64,000 nt of DNA from Gibbula magus (lineage: Eukaryota > Mollusca > Gastropoda > Trochida > Trochidae): NCBI GenBank assembly GCA_936450465.1, contig OW388292.1, positions 25,202,652 through 25,266,651 on the forward strand, read 5' to 3'. Below are positions 1 to 11,456 of this stretch, one piece after another. How positions within the stretch are numbered: the stretch's first letter is position 1; each line of letters begins with the position of its first letter. The translations under genes and the position numbers were made by a program. A model generated the notes under the pieces. That model saw only the letters and a program-made list of their open reading frames with translations, was not told the DNA's origin and ran no database searches.

Positions 1-2576
1 TTACATGTAGACTAAAAATATGGACAATACTCGAAAACTTCTTTCAATTTGTCTCCAGGAATTAGTAATAGTAGGAAGCTCAACAGCTCATCAACTTTCC
101 CACCAGCCCAGAGTCATGTGTGTAGCACCTTTAATGAGGAAAAACAGGAATTTTATTTATGATTCACCAGCTTGTCATCACAGTCACAGCCAAGCATCAT
201 ATGATGGCTTGTGTATTTGATCACAGCCAAGCATCATATACTGGCTTGTGTATTTGATCTATCATTAACTGGATTGCTTTTCCATTGACAACCATGTATT
301 GTGTATTCAGTATAGGCTAGTGAGTTTGCTGTACATTGAGATGATGCATCTACAGAGCTCTGTGTGTATTGGGGGAGTGATGTCACTGACAGGGTCATTA
401 GACTGGATGGAGCCCAGGTAATATAACAGTAAAACCCAGAGGCTAAGGATGAGGGGTTGGAGATAGTTCTTCTTTAACCTCTGCTAACCATTTGGAAGGG
501 TTAGGTACAGTGGGGAGGGGGATAATTGCATGGGGTTGTCGAAGGTACAAACATGCCTTGTTGTGTCTTTGATGCACACTCTTAGTTATTGTATTTATGA
601 CATTTATGCCAATTTAACAAAAACATTGACCATAGTATTAGTTTAGAAAATGTATTTTTGATCTCCAACCTCAAATCCTATGAGCTACAGAGCCAATGTT
701 TATTATCTTGTGACCTTGACCTTGGAACAGGAAACATTTCCCGAAACTTTAACTGTGGCTTGATTGCTATGTGCTTGTCAACCTTAAAACTTACACGAGG
801 AAGTAGAAGTACTTATTTACCTTGAAAACACTTTGATATCAAAGCGTTGGGGTTTTTTACTCCTTGATTTTGTATTTGTGTTTACACCAAGGTTTGATTT
901 CACAGTTGGTATTTTGTTACTGGTTAAGTTTAAATTTTTTATATGATACAGGTTTTGTAATGTTTCTTTTAATAAGTGTATTAAACATTATGAATTATTC
1001 ATGTCCATTGTGTTTTGATTTCCTGACATATTAAGAAGATAACATAATGCCTTCATTTCATATTCCTTATTTTGACATAACAATATAAGTTGCATACAGG
1101 TACCAGGAATTAAACATGAGAGTAGTCAACAGGAAAACAATCTGTATTTCAACCTCTCTGACAAGGCATAACTTTCACCAGGGTCTGTTACTGGCTAATT
1201 TAAACCTTGCTGCATTTCATCAGTTCTTCTGTGCCAGTGTAGCAGCATGTATAATAATGGACATTCTAGCACAGGAAAGGTGACAAAATGCAGCAAGACT
1301 GAACTTAGCATACATGAATTATACGATAGACGCTTGTGCATGTAATGCCTTTGGGATAAAAGTCGTCTTTTCAGGAAACTTTTTTTTAAATGTATTTTTT
1401 GGGGGGTGGCATTAGAATGTGTATTTAGCTTTGTTGACTGGGAGTATCTCTCCAATAAAATGCAGCAATGATAAGCATGGCTGGCAACTTGATGGGTGAT
1501 TTTGTTTGTAATTAATCTGAGATTTGAAAGAGTAATTTCCTACACTGGACCATGAGGAATGAGACTTGTGGTACACGGTTGAGTGAGACACATTGTTGAG
1601 TCAGGTATTCTCTTCATCTAGTGGACTTGCTTATTTTTATTGACACACTATTTGATCTAGATTCAAATTTAGTCTACGGTGTATGAGTGTATTTAATTTA
1701 TCTGGACTTGTTGAATCAGGGCCTAGATTGGTTAAAGGCACTTATTCTTTATACAGACATTGAGTACGTCATCATGTACATGGGTACTCCTCTTACTACA
1801 TTTGAATCACTGACTAAAACTGAAGCTGCAGTAAAATATCACAACACATAGGTCTTTTGAACAGATAAGTTAGTGTTTTCAAAAGTGTTATTCACAAGAG
1901 GAGATCTACAAGGTATTGGATGATAAATGTCAAATGTTCTATTTATTAACTTTTAAGTTATGCATAGTATGTAAATTATATACATTTTATAAATGGAATA
2001 TCAAAGGCTGCTTCAACGTCCTCTTATGTTTTCAGAATACGATACTGTCGTATGATTGTCATATTATGATTACAGAAAAAGATGCTGCCGTATGATTAAG
2101 TGTTATTTTACGAAGTCGAACAACATGTTATTCTATTTTTTCTAAACTTTGTAAATTTCTTTGTGATTTTGTCCCTTTTTGGATTATTGATTATTTTATG
2201 GGGTTTTTTTTATGTATATAAAAACATGAAGATTTGAAAAATGTATCTGCTAGAAAAATAAAAGGTCCAATACGGACATCTGAAGTGAAGTCTTGGTATT
2301 GATTGAAGCGCCATAAAATATTTAAGACCCACTCTCCTATCAACCGTATGTGTATCCTTTATACATAGGTCTTTTTAACTTATTCGGCAGCACTGACCAT
2401 ACCGTATGGCAGGGATTGGGAAAGAGGTAGGGGCCATAAAGTTTATAGTTTTAAATTTGTTGAAACACAGTGCTAATGTGTACATTGCCTGTTTTTTTTC
2501 TATTGAATGTATTTGTGAATGTTACAGATCAACCGTTATCTAGTTGATTAACAATTAAAACATCCTTTAGAATGTT
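1..2576. other. Gene-poor AT-rich stretch
   Basis: I see no supportable coding exon here; the short open frames lack recognisable domains. It holds a two-copy tandem repeat (184-257), a short stretch at about 680-695 (ATGAGCTACAGAGCC) matching the right end of the dispersed repeats further on, and an AATAAA at about 2256. The last could be the poly(A) signal of a plus-strand 3' UTR whose gene lies left of the window, but that is only a guess. Confidence 0.4.
184..257. repeat. Two-copy 37-bp tandem repeat
   Basis: The unit starting TCACAGCCAAGCATCATA occurs twice head to tail (184-220 and 221-257) with about two differences. It is a simple local duplication with no coding role that I can see. 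Confidence 0.75.
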
Positions 2577-3160
2577 TAGCTCATCAGGCCTGTAAAGGTC
2601 AGATGGGCTTATGGCATGGGCCGGCGTCCGGCGTCCGTCGTCCGTCGTCCGTTGTCTGTCGTTCATCGTCCGTAAACTTTTCACTCTTTCGACTTCTCCT
2701 CAAGAACCGCTACACCCCCAAAGCTGTAATTTGATGGGTGGGTACCCATCACCTAGGGGGTCAAAGTTTGTTCATCACGAATTCCAACGCCCATAAATAT
2801 GGCCGCCAGAGACGTTAAAAGTAAAACCTATAAACGACTTCTTCTCCGAAAGCGCTTGATATAGGAATGTGAAATTTTGTCATTAACATCTTTGTAGGAT
2901 GGAGATACAAGTTTGTAAATTTGGTTGAGATAAATTATGAAATATGAACTTTGCAGGGGGTTCACCCTAAAAGCTTAAAACGACTTCTTCTCATGAACCA
3001 GAAATAGGAGATATCCAGAAACCTGGGCAGTGTTTACTTTTAAAGATGGAGATTATGATTTGTAAATTTCATTTTGTAAATTTTAATACTTTAATTTTGA
3101 CAGGGTTCATTTAAATGTATACTTTTCATCTCATAAACCAAAGACCCTAGAACATTCTAC
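2577..3160 (+). repeat. Diverged copy of mollusc-type AGCTCATCAGG repeat
   Basis: It begins with a stem-loop (2579-2607; arms GCTCATC and GATGGGC) followed by TTATGGCATGGG and a degenerate run of CGTCCG/CGTCGT units at about 2625-2672. It continues with diverged 'cgacttcttct..gaacc' modules that recur in the two longer copies at 3599 and 6812. It is shorter and more decayed than those, and the right edge is approximate. This kind of repeat is common in mollusc genomes; its transposition class is not evident from the sequence. Confidence 0.55.
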
Positions 3161-3598
3161 TTTTGAGGATATCATCTATGTTTAGTGAATATCAAGAGTT
3201 CCGAATTTCAAGTCTTTTAGATGAAATTTTAATGGTTTACCATTTTGCTGAAATTAACTCAGCAATAACATATAAGAAGTGTTTTTATCACCCAAAACTG
3301 TGTTCCACGGGAGATATCGCTTGTGTGAGATATCGTTTTGGCAGTAGATTTTGCACAGTGCCCTGTCACGTCAACTACATGACATCACAATGCTTTTCCA
3401 TCATAAAGTAATGACATCACAATGCAAGCCTCGGATATTTGTAACATTTATCAACTCGTGTTGATATATTTGATATCAGAAGACACTTGGGTGAGATTCT
3501 CTATATATTTGAATGAAAGGTGTTTTCGAGAGCTTTTTAACGCAACTTTAATTGTATTTGTATGATAGAAATAAAGCAAGATAGAACTTATTTTACTT

Positions 3599-5656
3599 TT
3601 TTAGCTCATCAGGTCTGAAAGGCCCGATGGGCTTATGGCATGGGATGGCGTCCGTCCGTCCGTCCGTCCGTCCGTAAACTTTTCACTTTTTCGACTTCTT
3701 CTCCAGAACCAATAACTCTAGAGAGCTGAAATGTTATGTACAGACTCCTTGGCCAATGGGGATTCTAAATTGTAGATTTGGTGACTCTGTGACCCCAAAT
3801 AAGGGCCCCAGGGGTCATAACCTTAAAAGCTATTTTCATCTTCTTCTCCAGAACCAATGACTCCAGAGAGCTGAAATTTTATGTACAGACTCCATGGCCA
3901 ATGGGGATTCTAAATTGTAGATTTGGTGACCCTGTGACCCCAAATAAGGGCCACAGGGGTCATAAGCTATAAAGCTATTTTCATCTTCTTCTCCAGAACC
4001 AATGACTCCAGAGAGCTGAAATTATATGTACACACTCCTTGGCCAATGGGGATTCTAAATTGTAGATTTGGTGACCCTGTGACCCCAAATAAGGGCCTCA
4101 CAGGCCATTACCTAAAATCCTGTTTTCATCTTTTTCTCCGGAACAAAAAGACCTAGAAGGCTGTAATATTGTATGTAAACTCTTTAGCAAATGGGGATTC
4201 TAACTTGTAAATTTGGTGACCCTGAGACCCCAAATATGGGCCACAGCCAAAAAAACCTGTCGAAATTGAATTTTGAACTGATATTTTATGTGCACTTCTT
4301 TCACTTTATTTGAAATGTATGTCGACTTGAAAGAACAATTTACATTGTGGACATGTTTGTCAAATTGATGTAATCAATGTGAAATGAGAACTGTTGAATA
4401 GCCTATGAAATGAAAATTGTGACAAGAAATAAAGGACTAAATTGAAGAGGAGTTAAGAATTCTTTTATTTTACATGAGATATGTGAACTGCATATGACTG
4501 GTGATGAAATGATAAGATAAGATTATTTTCATCTTTTTCTCCAGAACGAAAAGACCTAGAAGGTTGTCATGTTGTGTAAAGAGTCTTTAGCTAATGGAGA
4601 TTCTAAATTGTAGATTTGGTGACCCTGTGACCCCAAATAAGGGCCTCACAGGCCATTACCTAAAATCTTGTTTTCATCTTTTTCTCCGGAACAAAAAGAT
4701 CTAGCAGGCTGTAATATTGTATGCAAACTCTTTAGCCAATGGGGATTCAAACTTGTAAATTTGGTGACCCTGTGACCCCAAATATGGGCCACAGCCTAGA
4801 AAAAACCTTTGAAAATGAATTTTGAACTGATATTTTATGACACTTCAACCACTTTATTTGAAATGTATGTCGACTTTAGATAACAATCTACATTGTGGAC
4901 ATGTTTGTCAAATTGATGTAATCAATGTGAAATGAGAACTATTGAATAGCCTATGAACTGAAAATTGTGACAAGGCATAAAGGACTAAATTGAAGAGGAG
5001 TTAAGAATTCTTTTATTTTACATGAGATATGTGAACTGCATATGACTGGTGATGAAATGATAAGATAAGATTATTTTCATCTTCTTCTCCAGAACGAAAA
5101 GACCTAGAAGGTTGTCATGTTGTGTAAAGAGTCTTTAGCCAATGGAGATTCTAAATTGTAGATTTGGTGACCCAGTGGCCCCAAATAAGAGCCCCGTAGG
5201 CCATTACCTAAAATCCTGTTTTCATCCAGAACAAACTAGAAGGAATATTTTGTTCAGAATGTTTAGATGTTTGGATGACAAGGCTTAGAACCGAGATTGT
5301 TTAGCCAAGGTGATTCAAAATTGTACTATGTACCATGAGATTCATCACATTGCCTGTTCTCTTTAAGCCTTATACAGTTAGATCAGTGCTGCCAGTGTTT
5401 AGTGCAAGCAAGAGTCTATTACATAATTTGGCGGTAAAACACAAAAAACACAGCTGGCTTGTAACCAGAGCCAAGGGGTCAGAATATTGCATAATCTCCT
5501 GTGTGTTGACCTTGCTGAGTGCTCTCTCTCAATTTCAAGACTAAGATTTGTCAGGGTTAGGGATTGTGCATTATATTGAGACAACATATTTCTGTCTTCA
5601 TCATCAAACAAAATAAACTCTGATGAGCTACAGAGCCCATGGCTCTATTTTTTGCA
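3599..5656 (+). mobile_element. Composite dispersed repeat, 2-kb copy 1
   Basis: The left end is the AGCTCATCAGG stem-loop (3604-3632), then six CCGT units and repeated modules of about 140 bp built around 'ctccagaacc..agagagctgaaat..ccaatggggattctaa..gaccctgtgacccc'. A tandem unit of about 548 bp starts at 4444 and again at 4992. The right end reads CTGATGAGCTACAGAGCCC, so TAGCTCATCAG is present in inverted orientation at both ends. The 9-mer ATTTTACTT flanks both sides (3590-3598, 5657-5665) and may be a target duplication, though the context is AT-rich. No protein domain was found; the 69-residue frame at 5335-5544 is shared only with the sister copy. Confidence 0.6.
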
Positions 5657-5814
5657 ATTTTACTTGGGCTGGTTGGAGGATCAGGTTTCACTCACTGTTC
5701 TCTACAGCAGTCAAGAGCAGTGGAGAGAGAAGTGTAATGTTATGTAATAGGAGATCAAGTTTCTTATGTGGTAGGCCAAGCTCAGTTAAACTACTCTGAG
5801 GTACTATAGACAAC

Positions 5815-6131
<317 letters not shown>

Positions 6132-6811
6132 GGACATGGGTTTTCGAGTGTTAGCAAGAGTTTGACAATTGTTCAATGACAATTGTTCAAGGTGACGTGG
6201 TGACCTTGAAAATAAATACGTGAATTATTACATGAATACATGGTCACCCGTTCCGCGTTCAGACGGGGAAAATAAGTCTCTATAAACAGATTCCCCGACA
6301 TTAACTGTAAATACTTGAATTAATCTATCTACTTAAGTTCTATTCTCTTCTATGGAGGCCAGAACGTTACAAAGGATTACACATTTTACTGCAATACTGT
6401 GTCGAATATAATTGTAAAAGAATTTCAAAAGGATATGTGTCGACACAATGTTTTTTCTTATGTATTCACAAGCAGTTGAAGCGTATTCAAGTTGTCTTTT
6501 CATAGTTCAACTTCGTGTCTTAAACCAGTTTCAGTCGTAATGTATAACAATATTCAAAACGAATTCTAACAGTTTGATTTACACACCTGTGAAAAGTTAC
6601 TGTCTCCCATCTTGAGTGTTTGTCGGCATACACGAATAAGACACATGTTAATATGACTGTTAGTACGAAGATGAAAGCGTTTGCATAGTATTTATTGTGA
6701 CAGATGGGGTCACCTTTGACATGGAGTAGAGCTACAGCGCTTGTATGGTAGCAATACGTTATATCTATTACATTTAGTTTGAAAGGAAAGCCAACAGTCT
6801 GTCCTTTACAT
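6132..6811. other. Unannotated unique sequence
   Basis: No open frame with a recognisable domain, no obvious repeat and no RNA gene seen. Confidence 0.4.
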
Positions 6812-8701
6812 TTTTAGCTCATCAGGCCTGAAAGGCCCGATGGGCTTATGGCATGGGATGGCGTTCGTCCATCCGTCCGTCCGTCCGTAAACTTTTCACT
6901 TTTTCGACTTCTTCTCCAGAACCAATGACTCCAGAGAGCTGAAATTTTATGTACAGACTCCTTGGCCAATGGGGATTCTAAATTGTAGATTTGGTGACCC
7001 TGTGACCCCAAATAAGGGCCACAGGGGTCATAACCTAAAACGCTTTTTTCATCTTCTTCTCCAGAACCAATGACTCCAGAGAGCTGAAATTATATGTACA
7101 GACTCCTTGGCCAATGGGGATTCTAACTTGTAGATTTGGTGACCCTGTGACCCCAAATAAGGGCCTCACAGGCCATTACCTAAAATCCTGTTTTCATCTT
7201 TTTCTCCGGAACAAAAAGATCTAGAAGGCTGTGATATTGTATGCAAACTCTTTAGCCAATGGGGATTCTAACTTGTAAATTTGGCGACCCTGTGACCCCA
7301 AATATGGGCCACAGCCTAAAAAAACCCTTTGAAAATGAATTTTGAACTGATATTTTATGACACTTCAATCACAATGATTTGAAATGTATGTCGACTTGAG
7401 ATAACAATCTACATTGTGGACATGTTTGTCAAATTGATGTAATCAATGTGAAATGAGAACTATTGAATAGCCTATGAACTGAAAATTGTGACAAGTCATA
7501 AAGGACTAAATTGAAGAGGAGTTAAGAATTCTTTTATTTTACATGAGATATGTGAACTGCATATGACTGGTGATGAAATGATAAGATAAGATTATTTTCA
7601 TCTTCTTCTCCAGAACGAAAAGACCTAGAAGGTTGTCATGTTGTGTAATGAGTCTTTAGCCAATGGAGATTCTAAATTGTAGATTTGGTGACCCTGTGGC
7701 CCCAAATAAGGGCCTCACAGGCCATTACCTAAAATCCTGTTTTCATCTTTTTCTCCGGAACAAAAAGATCTAGAAGGCTGTAATATTGTATGCAAACTCT
7801 TTAGCCAATGGGGATTCAAACTTGTAAATTTGGTGACCCTGTGACCCCAAATATGGGCCACAGCCTAAAAAAACCCTTTGAAAATGAATTTTGAACTGAT
7901 ATTTTATGACACTTCAATCACAATGATTTGAAATGTATGTCGACTTTAGATAACAATCTACATTGTGGACATGTTTGTCAAATTGATGTAATCAATGTGA
8001 AATGAGAACTATTGAATAGCCTATGAACTGAAAATTGTGACAAGGCATAAAGGACTAAATTGAAGAGGAGTTAAGAATTCTTTTATTTTACATGAGAGAT
8101 GTGAACTGCATATGACTGGTGATGAAATGATAAGATAAGATTATTTTCATCTTCTTCTCCAGAACGAAAAGTTGTCATGTTGTGTAAAGAGTCTTTAGCC
8201 AATGGAGATTCTAAATTGTAGATTTGGTGACCCAGTGGCCCCTCGCAGGCCATTACCTAAAATCCTGTTTTCATCCAGAACAAACTAGAAGGAATATTTT
8301 GTTCAGAATGTTTAGATGTTTGGATGACAAGGCTTAGAACCGAGATTGTTTAGCCAAGGGGATTCTAAATTGTACGATGTACCATGAGTTTCATCACATT
8401 GCCTGTTCTCTTTAAGCCTTATACAGTTAGATCAGTGCTGCCAGTGTTTAGTGCAAGCAAGAGTCTATTACATAATTTGGCGGTAAAACACAAAACACAC
8501 AGCTGGCTTGTAACCAGAGCCAAGGGGTCAGAATATTGCATAATCTCCTGTGTGTTGACCTTGCTGAGTGCTCTCTCTCAATTTCAAGAATAAGATTTGT
8601 CAGGGTTAGGGATCGTACATTATATTGAGACAACATATTTCTGTCTTCATCATCAAACAAAATAAACTCTGATGAGCTACTGAGCCCATGGCTCTATTTT
8701 T
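6812..8701 (+). mobile_element. Composite dispersed repeat, 2-kb copy 2
   Basis: Near-identical sister of the copy at 3599-5656, in the same orientation. It has the stem-loop at 6817-6845 (GCTCATC/GATGGGC arms, GGCC-TGAAA-GGCC apex), CCGT units, the same tandem unit of about 548 bp (starting 7513 and 8062), and the right end CTGATGAGCTACTGAGCCC. It lacks one of the 'agaaccaatgactcc' modules of copy 1. The similarity suggests recent duplication or homogenisation. No coding domain was recognised. Confidence 0.6.
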
Positions 8702-9914
8702 ATTTTTTTCGGTAAAATCTGTTGTATGTATTTGAATGGAGTGAATACACAAAGTTAAGCTTTGAAATAATGGACACATGTACTTTAACATTATTGGTAC
8801 TTACATGTGCTTATGTTATTGATATCTACAACAAAGCTTGATGTTTGCCCTGTACCATGCCTTTCTCATCCCACAGCTGTTACTCCATATCATCTCATGT
8901 TCCCACGTCACCTCTGTTGCAAGTGGACCTTATTTCACGACTCTCGCTAAAAGGATCTCTAGATTCAGCGCCAACAGAAACAGACCGAATGCGCTATTTG
9001 AAACAACGTTCCTGACTGCACAACTAACTTTGATTGCAACCACTTAGAGTTCTCTAATCCTAAACAAGAAATGCTTCACTTGTAACAGAGGTTGCGAGGG
9101 AAGATAAGCATCTGTTAAACTCAGTGGGGAGAGAATGGTGTCGTGGTTGTCGATCAAAATAGATGTCAACAAATCAAATTAACTGAATATAGTATAGAAA
9201 CTGACATCACATGGCCAGATGTAAGAGGAGTAATTCGTTAAAGTTTCGAACTCAAGTTACTTTGAAAAATATTTATAAATTAAATATTAGTCAAATCCAC
9301 AATTTGAACGGTAAATCAACGTGAAATGCCACAGATCCAATAAAAAATAATGATATTTTGTTCTACATCAACACATCGAAATGGAATGTAAAGTTAAAGG
9401 GGACGTTAAAAACTTCAGTAAACACGAAATAAATGCAATAATGCATTGATAGAGTGGATAAGTCAACCCGTTTGAAGATATGACTTTCGTTTTTCATGAA
9501 TCGAGATGGAATAAAATTATCACATTTTGCTTATACTATTCGAGTCACGTGGTAAACAATTTCTAACTGTTTGTTCTCTCTGCTGCAGTTTTTGCCTACA
9601 CACTTTCACTCCTATCAATCGGAACTCCACGATTGCAATCACACAGCCTCGGGTTCTCTCTTTCGAGGTCACAGGTACATAGTGACGCGTTTCCAAATGA
9701 ACGCTACAGTTTCACGAAAACAAGATGTCGGTGATATTTCAGGCATACGTGACATATGTTTAAAATGTAAATGTTGACATGTGTATATTTGACACGCCCA
9801 TGTGACTGATTGTCCTTCAGTCGTCGTCTGTTTACAAAATATGAAACATTTCTCTGAGTAACAGTAAAATATAATACATTATATACATTAAAAGGAAAAT
9901 GATTCTGATAGAAT
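8702..9914. other. Unannotated intergenic sequence
   Basis: No credible exon, RNA gene or repeat identified. Short open frames at 8838-9047 and 9571-9777 show no domain or codon signal that I can defend. Confidence 0.4.
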
Positions 9915-11105
9915 ATAGAGATCATTGGGAGTATTTAGTTACCGGGTGATGTGACAATAGAAAAACAAGAGAACAGAATATTAACGAATACAGTGGAACA
10001 GAATATAGAATATGACATGATCTAGAATAAAATATAATATAATATATCGAACATAACAGAATGGAAGCACAGATTATGTTCGATCCTGCTTAACCATGGA
10101 CTAAGTAAGGTACAGTGATACAAACACATGCGCATATATATTCAACCTAATTCCATACACTGTTAATGATGTATGTCTACTAGTAACATGTGTGCCTATT
10201 GGACACGGTGATAAACCTAGGATCTTGTTTCGCTTTCACATTTAACATTCATAGAAGAGAAAGTTATCTGTGACAAAAGGGATATACATTATGACATGTT
10301 ATTGTATTGTGCTCGTAGACGTTAATTTCATACGATGATTACAGTCGTATTTTGTTACAACAAGGGTATCCAATTCATGCGGTTTTGATAATAGATAAGA
10401 ACATTTCATTTTCAAAAAGGGATATTAAAATGAAGTTCTTATTTATTGACATTCAACACGTTTTATAACCTTGCACGACAAAAGTGACTCTTAATGCACC
10501 AAAGGTCGAATGATTCAACCATGGAAATAGACGGTTGCTATGCAACAGAACAAAGTGTAAATTGCACGCCCCAAGACGGTCATAAAATATGGTATGATTT
10601 TGAAACTGTAGAAATGAAATTCTGTTTTTATAGCTTAAAAGTAAGGTGATGAAATATTTTTATTTTAATAAATAAACATTATAATCATTTTCCTGGATTT
10701 TTGTCGTCATTTGATATGTTTCAGAAATATTGCTATCTTGGTGCTATTTATTACGTTTTATTCAGCGATCTGTGATCGTACACTTTTTTGTATTCACTCC
10801 ACGAGATCAACTGTATAGAGCCGTGGGGTTGTATCTACACATACATCGTGACTGAATCATCATCATTATTTGCCGAGAGGCTATTTCTCACTCAACATAT
10901 TTTAGGGTAACCGTCACCAGTTACTGTATACATATATTTGTTTAAATATAGATACTCCGAGGCCGTGGACACATCTGACAACGTAGTGGTTATCTACACT
11001 GAAACTTCTGACTCATTGCAACAAAGAGGTTGACTATCCTTATAACTTGGTTTTCCTCCTCGGTCTTGATGAAAGCTGTAACTAAATACTCCCAATGATC
11101 TCTAT
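9915..11105. mobile_element. Possible TIR element bounded by perfect 28-bp inverted repeats
   Basis: A 28-bp sequence starting ATAGAGATCATTGGGAGTAT at 9915-9942 recurs as its exact reverse complement at 11078-11105. The 1.1 kb between the arms has no long open frame. The geometry fits a non-autonomous DNA transposon, but I see no clear target duplication and the inner flanks of the arms do not match. A simple inverted duplication is an alternative. Confidence 0.4.
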
Positions 11106-11299
11106 GGACAAAGGTGCAATATTTCAACATTTTAATGATGGAAACATGTATGGAAGACTTTGGGATATCATTTAAAACTCCGAATAATAGACATTGAGTG
11201 ACTATTAGGACTGCATGACATTTAGATAAATAATAAATATAGCATGCTTAAGTTTGAACACACTATCTGCAATAGTAAAACTTCTTGTACGTTTTAGGT

Positions 11300-11395
11300 A
11301 CGAGCCAATTACGGGATTCGAACCCTAATAGCCAGGCACCAAAAGTCATGCATAAATTGGTAGTTAAGCTAATTTTACATGCAGAATCCGTCTGA
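11300..11395 (-). other. tRNA-like internal promoter remnant (possible SINE)
   Basis: On the minus strand, GGTTCGAATCC (11314-11324) matches the pol III B-box/T-loop consensus. An A-box-like TAGCTTAACTACC lies roughly 50 nt upstream. The presumed T-stem does not pair well beyond three G-C pairs and I cannot fold a full cloverleaf, so this is more likely a decayed tRNA-derived SINE head than a functional tRNA. Confidence 0.3.
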
Positions 11396-11456
11396 TAGAT
11401 GGAAAGTGGCACAACTCCCAGGGCTGAAATCATTAATGAGACATGACATTTAACAT

